Part shown: positions 1-6,839 of the stretch, one piece after another
Layout of the letters: the number at the start of each line of letters is the position of its first letter
How positions within the stretch are numbered: the stretch's first letter is position 1
Source: Saprospiraceae bacterium
GTDB lineage: Bacteria > Bacteroidota > Bacteroidia > Chitinophagales > Saprospiraceae
DNA: 10,835 nucleotides
Reading direction: 5' to 3'
NCBI GenBank assembly: GCA_027031185.1
Contig: JALVEF010000269.1
Span: forward strand, 1 to 10,835
The notes under the pieces: model-generated
The model's input: only the letters and a program-made list of their open reading frames with translations
Database searches by the model: none
Told to the model about the DNA's origin: nothing
Made by a program: the position numbers and the translations under genes

Positions 1-28
1 AGGCCTTGTGTCGCTACGCTCTTATTCT

Positions 29-49
29 ATTTTTAATTTTTAATTTTTA
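29..49. repeat. ATTTTTA heptamer x3 short tandem repeat
   Basis: Three tandem ATTTTTA units, followed by a partial ATT, span the stop codon of the DUF2520 gene. Unit gain or loss would shift the frame only in the last codons, so any effect is probably minor. Positions 1-28 beyond it show no gene or clear terminator. Confidence 0.85.
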
Positions 50-812
50 ATTGAACCAGCGATTCCGTGATACACTTATACACAGCCAGGCTGTCCGGAT
101 ATTTGGCCAGCATTTCCCGATGACGTGCGATCGTCTTTTGATCCCCGCGTGCCGCCGGTCCGGTCTGCGCCGCGCGGGGCGGCAGTTTCTGCACCTTGCG
201 AGCCGTCTCCAAAATCAGCGGTCGCAACAGGTCAAAATCCAGGCCTTCGCGATCCAATATACCGGCAGCCAGCGTGTAAAGATGGTTGGAGAAATTGTTG
301 ACCATCACAGCCGTCACGTGCAGCCACGCCCGCTCCGCATCCGATACCAAATAAGCGCGGCCGGAGATGGCCATCGCCAGATCCAACAACTGTTTTTTCA
401 ATTCTTCGTCGGAGGCTTCAATGCAGAAAGGAACCTGGTCAGCCTTGATGCGCCGCCCCAGTGTGAGCGTTTGCAGCGGATACAATACCCCGTAGCGCTT
501 GAAGTATGGCTCTAATACAGTCGAAGGCGTCGCCCCGGCCACGTGGACAACACTGCCCGCCGGATTCAAACCGGCCAACTCCCGCGCCACCTGCGGTATC
601 ACCTGGTCCGGGACGGCCAGGATGTACAAATCCAGATCCGCCGGCAGTTCAGCCAGCCGGTTGGTGTAAAAGATATTGCGTCGCTTGCCGAAACTCTCCG
701 CCTTGACCAGCGTGCGGCTATAAACGGCCTGAAGCCCCAGGTGCTTGCGATACAGCCACCGGCCCAGATGACTGCCGGCATTACCCAGCCCGATCAGCCC
801 GATACGCATCAT
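33..812 (-). CDS. Rossmann-fold / DUF2520 dehydrogenase-like protein
   Basis: A 259-residue protein of the Rossmann-like plus DUF2520 family, related to F420-dependent NADP oxidoreductases and pyrroline-5-carboxylate reductases. The N-terminus MRIGLIGLGNAGSHLG carries the dinucleotide-binding GxGxxG (residues 8-13), and LYILAVPD closes the usual half of the Rossmann fold. The C-terminal half has the DUF2520 signatures YPLQTL, HVTAVMVNNFSNHLY and GPAARGDQKTIARH. The substrate of this family is not established; an NAD(P)-dependent reductase is an inference. The start is set at 812 because the nucleotide-binding fold begins there and the ATG overlaps the rnr stop as ATGATG. A second ATG at 809 is equally possible. 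An upstream extension in the same frame reads through rnr and is not credible. Co-translated with rnr and probably cytosolic. The stop lies inside an ATTTTTA heptamer repeat. Confidence 0.88.
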   Translation of the reverse strand: MMRIGLIGLGNAGSHLGRWLYRKHLGLQAVYSRTLVKAESFGKRRNIFYTNRLAELPADLDLYILAVPDQVIPQVARELAGLNPAGSVVHVAGATPSTVLEPYFKRYGVLYPLQTLTLGRRIKADQVPFCIEASDEELKKQLLDLAMAISGRAYLVSDAERAWLHVTAVMVNNFSNHLYTLAAGILDREGLDFDLLRPLILETARKVQKLPPRAAQTGPAARGDQKTIARHREMLAKYPDSLAVYKCITESLVQLKIKN

Positions 813-3004
813 TTTCTGTTCTTTTTTGATTTTGAAAGTTTTCGCGGCGGAGCCGCGATTAGAAATTCCACTTGGCGCTTGTCCAAATCGGCGGCGACGA
901 CTTGCACCCAAAGTTTGTCCCCCAGCTTAAATCGCCGCCCCGTGCGCGCTCCGCGCGCAATCATCCTTCCCCTTTCCACGATGAAGTAATCCCCCAGGGA
1001 GTCGAATGGGACCATCCCATCGCAGAAATTGTCCAGCAACTCCACGAACAGCCCACGATCACCAATGCCCCGGATGATGCCTTCAAAGACTTCCCCGACA
1101 AACTGTTGGAGAAATTCGACCTGCTTGTAGCGGACGCTTTCCCGCTCCGCATCCACCGCCTTGCGCTCCTGGTTGGAGATGTGCCGGCACTGGGCTTCCA
1201 GTTGCTGCTTGTCCGCGCGAAATACCGTCTCCAGATTTTTGGCCAGCAAGCGGTGCACCAGTACATCGGCATAACGGCGGATGGGCGACGTAAAATGGGT
1301 ATAGTCCGAAAAGCCCAGGCCATAATGGCCGATATTGTCCGTCGAATAGACGGCCTTGGCCATCGTGCGCACGCCCATGATGACCAGTATCTTCAGCTCG
1401 GGGCGTCGCTCAGCCATGCGCGACAGCTTGTTGAAGGACCTGACGACGGCCCGCGGCGTCTGGATGTCAAACTTGACGCCCATGGATGCTGCAAAGCGCG
1501 CAAAGTCTATGAGCTTGTCCATCTCGGGCAGGTCGTGGATGCGATATACAAATGGAATCGGCTGGCCGCCTTTGGACTTCTTTTTGATAAACTCAGCCAC
1601 CGACCGGTTGGCCAACAGCATAAAATCTTCAATCAGCATGTGGGTATCCAGACGGGACTTGAGGTAAATCTTTAAGGGACGGCCCTCCTTGTCCAATTTG
1701 AACTTGATCTCGTCGGTCTCAAAACTGATAGCGCCTTCGCGAAAGCGCTTTTTCCGCAAATGGGCAGCCACTTTATTGAGCCGGTCCAATTCATAGAAAT
1801 ACGGCCCCTTGCCCGCGTCCAAAATCTTCTGGGCTTTCTCGTAGGTGAAGCGCTTGTCGGAATGGATGACGGTACGCCCAAACCAGCGCTTCTTAATCTT
1901 ATAATCAGGATCGAACGTAAAGACCGCCGAGAAGGCCAGCCGGTCCACATTTGGCCGCAACGAACACAAGTTGTTGGACAGCTTTTCGGGCAGCATCGGG
2001 CAGACCCGGTCCACCAGATAGACGGAAGTGGCGCGCTCATACGCTTCCCGGTCCAGCGGTGTATCCGGTTCCATATAGTAGGTGACATCGGCAATGTGGA
2101 TGCCGATCTCAAAATAGCCGTTGTCCAAATCCCGATACGAAAGTGCGTCGTCGAAGTCTTTGGCATCCTCAGGGTCTATGGTAAAAGTGGTCACCTGTCG
2201 GAAGTCCCGCCGCCGCTTGATCTCCGCCTTGGGGATGCGCGCCGTCAGCGGCCTGACCTGCTCCATCACCTCCTTAGGGAAGCGCATCGAAAAGCCGTGA
2301 TTGATGAGAATGGACTGCATCACACGGTCCGATTCGTTGCGGGCGGTGAGCCGCTCCACCACTTTGCCGGCGGGCACGTCGCGCACCTTTTGGGGCCATT
2401 GGGTGATGGCGATGACTACCATATCACCGTCGCGTGCGCCGTTAATTTCTTCGACCGGGATATGAATTTCGGGAGGCAGTCCTTCCTGATCGGGAAAGGC
2501 CACGGCTACATCGCCCATCAGGCGCAGGCGTGCCACCACGCGCGTGGTGGCACGTTCGAGGATTTCGACAATCCGGCCCTCTTTGCGGCGACGAAGGCTG
2601 TCGAGCATTTTGATTTTGACCAGGTCGCCGTTCATGGCGCCGCGGATATACTTTTTGGGGATATATACATCATCGTCCAGCCCGGGAACAAGGACAAAGC
2701 CGGCACCGGACCGGGTCTTGTCCAGATAGCCTTCGTAGTATCGGCCCGGTGTGTTTTCGATTTCCGTATCCGGTATTTTATTGTACTGAAACTTATAATC
2801 TCCGCGCCGGACTACAGTGCCCGCTTGTACCAACTGCTCGAGCGCATAGGTGATGGAGTCGGTATTGTTGTCGCTGTTGAGGTACTTTTTCAGCTGGGCG
2901 GGATTAAACTGCTTTTTGGGTTTCTTGCGCAAGATGCTCAGCAGTTTGCGCTGCAGCCGGTGTACAGGTAGTTTTTTGGCTTTCTTTTTTCTTTCTTTTT
3001 TCAC
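809..3004 (-). CDS. rnr: Ribonuclease R (RNase II/R family 3'-5' exoribonuclease)
   Basis: A 731-residue processive 3'-5' exoribonuclease acting on structured RNA in the cytoplasm, close to the usual RNase R length. Order of parts: a lysine-rich leader (1-20); a winged-helix RNase R N-domain (about 17-70); cold-shock/OB domains (about 85-225), including GYLDKTRSGAGFV and VYIP; the RNB catalytic domain (about 268-590); and a C-terminal S1 domain (about 634-718, from GEVFEGIIRGIGDRGLFVEL). The active-site motif DPEDAKDFDDA supplies the four metal-binding aspartates D277, D283, D285 and D286. HFTSPIRRYADVLVHR (570-585) is the conserved RNB C-terminal motif. The start is GTG: an in-frame TAA lies 12 bases upstream with no ATG between, and the next in-frame Met falls inside the OB domain. 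No Shine-Dalgarno is visible. It overlaps the following DUF2520 gene. Confidence 0.97.
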   Translation of the reverse strand: MKKERKKKAKKLPVHRLQRKLLSILRKKPKKQFNPAQLKKYLNSDNNTDSITYALEQLVQAGTVVRRGDYKFQYNKIPDTEIENTPGRYYEGYLDKTRSGAGFVLVPGLDDDVYIPKKYIRGAMNGDLVKIKMLDSLRRRKEGRIVEILERATTRVVARLRLMGDVAVAFPDQEGLPPEIHIPVEEINGARDGDMVVIAITQWPQKVRDVPAGKVVERLTARNESDRVMQSILINHGFSMRFPKEVMEQVRPLTARIPKAEIKRRRDFRQVTTFTIDPEDAKDFDDALSYRDLDNGYFEIGIHIADVTYYMEPDTPLDREAYERATSVYLVDRVCPMLPEKLSNNLCSLRPNVDRLAFSAVFTFDPDYKIKKRWFGRTVIHSDKRFTYEKAQKILDAGKGPYFYELDRLNKVAAHLRKKRFREGAISFETDEIKFKLDKEGRPLKIYLKSRLDTHMLIEDFMLLANRSVAEFIKKKSKGGQPIPFVYRIHDLPEMDKLIDFARFAASMGVKFDIQTPRAVVRSFNKLSRMAERRPELKILVIMGVRTMAKAVYSTDNIGHYGLGFSDYTHFTSPIRRYADVLVHRLLAKNLETVFRADKQQLEAQCRHISNQERKAVDAERESVRYKQVEFLQQFVGEVFEGIIRGIGDRGLFVELLDNFCDGMVPFDSLGDYFIVERGRMIARGARTGRRFKLGDKLWVQVVAADLDKRQVEFLIAAPPRKLSKSKKNRK
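842..858. repeat. GC-rich hairpin at the 3' end of rnr
   Basis: TCGCGGC and GCCGCGA form a 7-bp stem with a GGA loop, within the last codons of rnr (part of the I-A-A-P-P-R-K stretch), about 30 bases before the overlap with the DUF2520 start. There is no T-tract, so it is not an intrinsic terminator. It could be a small REP-like insertion or a structure affecting translational coupling. Confidence 0.6.
2529..2554. repeat. Perfect 26-bp palindrome inside rnr
   Basis: The half-site CGTGCCACCACGC is followed directly by its exact reverse complement, with no spacer. It covers rnr codons 151-159 (R-A-T-T-R-V-V-A-R), between the OB domains. In mRNA it would form a GC-rich hairpin of about 11 bp with a small loop. 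Whether it is functional or a by-product of quasi-symmetric codons is unknown. Confidence 0.9.
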
Positions 3005-3576
3005 GTATTCGATTTATGCCAAGTGTTGGTATTTGTTTGCCAAATGACAACACAAAGGACGACTAAACAAGTACCAAAGGGGAAGCTTTGTTTTGTTGGA
3101 ATGTAACTGTTTAGGTGCTCCTGTTTTAGCGCAAAAACAGCGGGCGCCTAAACAGTTACAAAAAAACAACAAAAACGCCCCGCCCGCCAGGCGCTTGCAG
3201 CGCGCATTATAAGTGTAATGGCCGGATTAAGCAAGACACGGGAGAATTTTTTTGCTGCGCCCGCGCTGCCTTACTTGTCAATGGCTGGTTTCACGTCCGG
3301 AGATATGAAACGACATGGTATTATGGCAGTGACCTGCCATACGGACGAATCATCGCCTTGGGAAAATAGATGGGGCATCAACAAAACGCTGAAAATTGGC
3401 ACTATTGCTGCTTGGTTTCTTATCGTACCATTGTTGTTTTCAGCAAAGAAAAAAAGGGCTACCTTTACTATTTCGTGACAGTTTGGAGACCTGAAGTTGG
3501 GGCGAGTACTGCCGGATTTTGCCCAAATATTCGGGGATACCCAAGCGACTGCCCCATTTGCACGAAAAATTGAGAT
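3005..3576. other. Divergent intergenic region between rnr and the NagB-like gene
   Basis: A spacer of 572 bases between two diverging genes that should hold both promoters. The only clear structure is the hairpin repeat at 3103-3159. I found no convincing Bacteroidota-type promoter (TTTG spaced from TAnnTTTG) on either strand. Short open frames here, such as 3218-3478 (+), resemble no family and have no supporting start context, so I see no gene. Confidence 0.6.
3103..3159. repeat. Hairpin repeat, complete copy (about 25-bp arms)
   Basis: The left arm (3103-3127, beginning GTAACTGTTTAGG) and right arm (3134-3159, ending CCTAAACAGTTAC) are nearly exact reverse complements around a 6-base loop. 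The outer 13 bases and an inner CTGTTTT/AAAACAG match perfectly. Flanking T-rich and A-rich tracts (ttttgtt at 3091, aacaacaaaa to 3175) may extend the symmetry. It lies between divergent genes, so it cannot terminate either one. A degenerate copy lies at 5929-5981. Confidence 0.85.
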
Positions 3577-5913
3577 ATGAAGACAAATTTTTCCCCTGTT
3601 GAGCAGAAATTCTTGGAAAAGTCTCCCCAATGGAAAGAGATGACGACCAAGCTCCCGTATATCATTGTGGATAATTTTCCCAAACTCGGCTTTTTGACGG
3701 CGCTGCGATTTTTGGAATGGGTAGTGGAGAATCCACAAGGCGTGATTAGTTTGCCCACCGGAAAAACCCCGGAATATTTTATTAAGTGGACGAAATACAT
3801 TATTGACCATTTCGGAGAGGAAAGTGTACAGAGACTGCTGGCACAAAACGGCCTGTCACTGAAAGAAAAACCTTATTTGGGAGACTTGAAGTTTGTGCAG
3901 ATAGATGAGTTTTTTCCTATTGATTCGAGCCAGAAGAATAGCTTCTACCACTATGTGAGAGAGTATTATATCAAAGGATTCGGGCTGAATCCCGATAATG
4001 CCCTGCTGATTAATGCCAATGAGATCCCTTTGACCGCTGACGGAACGAAGGCGACGTTGAGTGAGGTATTTCCCGATTTGAAAGTGGACTTGTCTTTGCG
4101 CTTTCGCTCTCCGAAGACACGCTTGGAGGCCCGGCAGCAAGAAGCCATCTTCGAGATTGACAAGTGGTGTGCCGATTATGAGCAGCAAATCAGGGATTCG
4201 GGCGGGATTGGTTTTTTCCTGGGCGGGATTGGCCCGGATGGACATATCGCCTTCAATACAAGAGGCTCGGACCACTTTTCGACCACCCGGCTCACTGCAA
4301 CCAACTTTGAGACCCAAGCCGTCGCGGCCACGGACTTAGGCGGGATTGAGATTTCCAGAAATCGCCTGGTGATTACGATTGGGCTGGGGACCATTACCTA
4401 TAATCCGGATACAACCGCTATCATTTTTGCAGCGGGCGAAGCCAAAGCAGAGATCGTCAAACAGTCCTTGGAGTCCGAGCCGACCAATATTTATCCGGCC
4501 ACGGTGTTGCAGCGCCTGAAAATGGCCAGATTCTATCTCACGAAAGGAGCGGCTTCCCTGCTGGAAGATGAAGTGAACCGGTACTATCATGAGGGAGAAT
4601 GGACCCGGGAAAAGACAGAGCGGGCCGTTATTGAGTTGTCTCAAAAGCTGGATAAATTTGGAAGTCGTTTGACCTTGGATGACTTGAAAAACGATCCCTA
4701 TTGCCGGCTCATCCCCAACCTCTCGAATGATACCGTCAAATCGGTTCAGCAAGCCATTATTGATAAGATAAACAAAGGCATGGAGCCGGAATCGAATCAG
4801 CGCTATTATCACACCGGCCCCCATCATGACGATGTGATGTTGGGTTTATTGCCACATATACACCGGCTGTTGAGAGACGAGACGAATCAAGCACAATTTG
4901 CCGTGATGACATCCGGTTTTACGGCGGTTACCAACACTTTTGTGATTGAGACGCTGGAGTTTACCAAGCAGCTACTGGAAAAGGGCCTGATACAGATGGT
5001 CCGGTTTCCGGATTTTTTTTCATCCGGTTATAAGTATAAGTGGGACAAAGATGTCTATCACTTTTTGTCGGCCGTGGCCGCTGAAGATGCATTTGAGCAA
5101 AAACGGGGCTTGGCTCACCGTGTGGTGCGCTCGATCGTAGAGATATACGGCAGCAAGAGTGGAGAAGAGCTGTTTTTCAAGATCAATGACATCCTGTCGA
5201 TTTTACGAAACAGCTATGATGGTCAAAAGAATCCGCCGGATATCCAAAAGTTGAAAGGGATGATCCGGGAGTTTGAAGAAGAGTTGGTTTGGGCGCACTT
5301 CGGGATACGGGTCAAGGATGTGCATCATTTGCGTTTGGGTTTTTACACGGGTGATATTTTTACAGAACTCCCGGAGAAAAACCGCGATGTACTGCCTATT
5401 TTAGAGCAATTGCGGACGATCAAACCCACGGTGCTAAGCCTGGCACTGGACCCGGAAGGCAGCGGGCCTGACACGCATTATAAGGTGTTGCAAGCCATTG
5501 CAGCGGCCGTCCGCCAATGGGCCCGGGAAGAGGACTTGTCCAATTTCCGGATTTGGGGCTATCGAAACGTGTGGTATCGCTTCAAGCCGTCAGAAGCCAA
5601 TGTGATGGTGCCGGTATCGCTCAACGGGATGGCAACAATGGATGCCGCCTTTGAGCATTGCTATTTGACGCAGGTCAATGCTTCCTTCCCGAGTTATATG
5701 TATGACGGTAAGTTTAGTAAGCTTGCACAAAAAATTTGGGTAGATCAGATGAAAAGTTTGTATCTGCTACTGGGGAAAGATTATTTTTATCAAAATCCCA
5801 GCCCCAGATTGCGGGCCTGCCACGGGATGCTGTTCTTTAAAGAAATGGATGTGGAGACTTTCTTAAAGGAAGCCAGACAACTGGAAGAAAGCATGGAGGG
5901 TTTGGTGGAATAA
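3577..5913 (+). CDS. NagB-like (glucosamine-6-phosphate deaminase-like) and PIG-L/LmbE fusion protein
   Basis: A 778-residue two-domain amino-sugar enzyme candidate. Residues about 30-330 form a NagB/RpiA-fold domain: LPTGKTP (59-65) is the sugar-phosphate loop, QIDEFF holds D110 (E. coli NagB D72), and GGIGPDGHIAFN holds D221 and H223 (D141 and H143). K290 aligns with the phosphate-binding K208. The position of catalytic Glu148 is Thr228. Residues about 405-750 look like a PIG-L/LmbE zinc-dependent de-N-acetylase: PHHDD (415-419) replaces the usual PHPDD, and DPEGSGPDTH (625-634) would give the third metal ligand H634. It may deacetylate and then deaminate or isomerise an N-acetylated sugar phosphate, but the substrate is not shown. 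The ATG at 3577 follows an in-frame TGA two codons upstream, so the N-terminus is firm. No signal peptide, so cytosolic. It is the only plus-strand gene and stands alone between two copies of a hairpin repeat. Family placement is secure; exact activity is not. Confidence 0.85.
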   Translation: MKTNFSPVEQKFLEKSPQWKEMTTKLPYIIVDNFPKLGFLTALRFLEWVVENPQGVISLPTGKTPEYFIKWTKYIIDHFGEESVQRLLAQNGLSLKEKPYLGDLKFVQIDEFFPIDSSQKNSFYHYVREYYIKGFGLNPDNALLINANEIPLTADGTKATLSEVFPDLKVDLSLRFRSPKTRLEARQQEAIFEIDKWCADYEQQIRDSGGIGFFLGGIGPDGHIAFNTRGSDHFSTTRLTATNFETQAVAATDLGGIEISRNRLVITIGLGTITYNPDTTAIIFAAGEAKAEIVKQSLESEPTNIYPATVLQRLKMARFYLTKGAASLLEDEVNRYYHEGEWTREKTERAVIELSQKLDKFGSRLTLDDLKNDPYCRLIPNLSNDTVKSVQQAIIDKINKGMEPESNQRYYHTGPHHDDVMLGLLPHIHRLLRDETNQAQFAVMTSGFTAVTNTFVIETLEFTKQLLEKGLIQMVRFPDFFSSGYKYKWDKDVYHFLSAVAAEDAFEQKRGLAHRVVRSIVEIYGSKSGEELFFKINDILSILRNSYDGQKNPPDIQKLKGMIREFEEELVWAHFGIRVKDVHHLRLGFYTGDIFTELPEKNRDVLPILEQLRTIKPTVLSLALDPEGSGPDTHYKVLQAIAAAVRQWAREEDLSNFRIWGYRNVWYRFKPSEANVMVPVSLNGMATMDAAFEHCYLTQVNASFPSYMYDGKFSKLAQKIWVDQMKSLYLLLGKDYFYQNPSPRLRACHGMLFFKEMDVETFLKEARQLEESMEGLVE

Positions 5914-5928
5914 ATAATATATACTCGT

Positions 5929-5981
5929 GTAACTGTTTTGGTACCCGCTGTTTTTGTGCTAAAATGCCCTTTTTGCACCTA
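5929..5981. repeat. Hairpin repeat, degenerate copy
   Basis: Positions 5929-5964 match the reverse complement of the 3103-3159 repeat at 32 of 36 bases by eye (shared GTAACTGTTT, CCCGCTGTTTTTG and GCTAAAA). After a 5-base longer spacer, GCACCTA (5975-5981) also matches. The outer arm AACAGTTAC is missing, so this copy can no longer form the full hairpin. It begins 15 bases after the stop of the NagB-like gene. Confidence 0.75.
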
Positions 5982-5998
5982 CCTTTGCCTTGTAATGT

Positions 5999-6059
5999 GG
6001 TTCGACTGCGCTAGGCCGGTGAGCCACGTCGAACCGCACCAGCCAAGCCTGTCGAAGGG
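5999..6059. repeat. REP-like inverted repeat (GGTTCGAC ... GTCGAACC)
   Basis: GGTTCGAC at 5999-6006 pairs with GTCGAACC at 6028-6035. A second tract with GCCTGTCGAAGG follows (6047-6058). The TTCGAC/GTCGAA core with GAGCC-like flanks resembles dispersed extragenic palindromes found in many bacterial genomes; I identify it by resemblance only. Confidence 0.65.
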
Positions 6060-6102
6060 GAGCCCGGGTGTAGGTGTTTGCCCTGCTTATCTTTTTTGTT
6101 TC

Positions 6103-6164
6103 GCTCCTACGGAGCTTGAATTTCGGTTGAACTATTGGCTACAAAGCTTTCGTCCCTACGGGAC
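6103..6164. repeat. Paired TAC-centred palindromes
   Basis: GCTCC-TAC-GGAGC (6103-6115) and GTCCC-TAC-GGGAC (6152-6164) have the same 5-bp stem and TAC loop with compensatory stem changes. A 36-base AT-rich spacer containing GGCTACAAAG separates them. This is typical of dispersed Bacteroidota extragenic repeats. No coding role is visible. Confidence 0.75.
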
Positions 6165-6255
6165 TACGGTACATCCGGGCGGGATTCATTTTCAAATCCG
6201 AAATCTGAAATCCTGTTCGTCCCTAAACAAATCGCTCTGAGTATAATAACCACTC

Positions 6256-6288
6256 AAACCTATAAGTTTTTGGCAACCTTATAGGTTT
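6256..6288 (-). terminator. Hairpin terminator of the minus-strand operon
   Basis: AAACCTATAAG (6256-6266) and CTTATAGGTTT (6278-6288) form a perfect 11-bp stem with an 11-base loop, starting 5 bases beyond the stop of the 177-residue gene. On the minus strand the 3' arm ends in TTT with no long T-tract. On the plus strand TTTTA follows. It may work in both directions between the convergent genes. Confidence 0.65.
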
Positions 6289-6293
6289 TATCG

Positions 6294-6827
6294 TTATGAC
6301 AAAAACTCCTCTTCACCGTATTTGATAATTTCACCGGACGGCAACACTTCAAAATTATAACTGACCGTATTGGCCGGATCAAACTCGTCCGTTTCAGCCA
6401 AATCCAGCTGACCTTCGACAACATAGATGATCCAGTCAGCCGATATGACGGTAGCCGACTGAGCGATGCTGTTTTTTCCAACATTCATTTTGGCGATGAT
6501 TTCAGAAGAGATGAGTTCACCTTTGGGCGAATAAGTAGCCAGGATGTACTCATAAGACATCAGGCCCGCCTTCCAAAACACCACCGCATCAAAGTTTTTG
6601 TCCGTTGTCACCTTAAAGCCGGGCAAATACTCGGTAAATTCATCCCGGGGCCAGCGGTCGGCCTTTTCAACAAAGGCATGTTGGATGAGCTCGGGAAACG
6701 GTTTGTTGACCTTTTCCAGCTCACGCTGGAGCGCATCTGTGATAATGACGGGCAACTCCACTTCCGGAAAACGTTCCAAATAATCCTGATACGTGGGCTG
6801 TGGCAGCTGCGATGTTTTCTTTGCCAT
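6294..6827 (-). CDS. Conserved-looking hypothetical protein, 177 residues
   Basis: I do not recognise this protein. It is acidic and probably soluble: no signal peptide, membrane segment or cysteine motif is visible. An N-terminal part rich in charged helices (about 12-60, LERFPEVELPVIITDALQRE) is followed by a mixed strand-rich region with alternating hydrophobic residues (ATVISADWIIYVVEGQLDLA and YNFEVLPSGEIIKYGEE), which suggests a small beta-rich fold. It is the last gene of the operon, 12 bases after the stop of the PgpH-like gene and just before a hairpin terminator. No Shine-Dalgarno precedes the ATG. Regular codon use across its whole length and its tight operon position support a real gene. 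A role linked to the upstream HD phosphohydrolase is guilt by association only. Confidence 0.8.
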   Translation of the reverse strand: MAKKTSQLPQPTYQDYLERFPEVELPVIITDALQRELEKVNKPFPELIQHAFVEKADRWPRDEFTEYLPGFKVTTDKNFDAVVFWKAGLMSYEYILATYSPKGELISSEIIAKMNVGKNSIAQSATVISADWIIYVVEGQLDLAETDEFDPANTVSYNFEVLPSGEIIKYGEEEFLS

Positions 6828-6839
6828 GTACGTAACGAT

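Larger units (their letters stand above)
5914..6293. other. Convergent intergenic region rich in palindromic repeats
   Basis: A 380-base spacer between convergent genes. It holds the degenerate hairpin repeat (5929-5981), a REP-like inverted repeat (5999-6059), a pair of TAC-centred palindromes (6103-6164) and the terminator hairpin at 6256-6288. The open frame 5938-6240 (+) runs through these repeats and is not credible as a gene. Confidence 0.7.

Noticed and set aside
1760..2971. Long plus-strand open frame (403 codons) opposite rnr
   Set aside because: It is an exact antisense shadow of the conserved RNase R gene; its translation resembles no family.
3218..3478. 86-codon plus-strand open frame upstream of the NagB-like gene
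   Set aside because: No recognisable domain and low-complexity ending; it shares the spacer with other overlapping open frames and lacks any support.
3005..3576. Bacteroidota-type promoters (TTTG and TAnnTTTG) upstream of rnr and the NagB-like gene
   Set aside because: Only partial matches with wrong spacing were found, so no promoter is claimed.
3271..3846. 191-codon minus-strand open frame
   Set aside because: It overlaps the start of the NagB-like gene by 270 bases and encodes nothing recognisable; judged a shadow.
5012..5020. Run of eight T inside the NagB-like gene, flanked by CCGGAT/ATCCGG
   Set aside because: The frame is intact across it and the protein continues with conserved motifs; possible slippage but no sign of a frameshift or terminator role.
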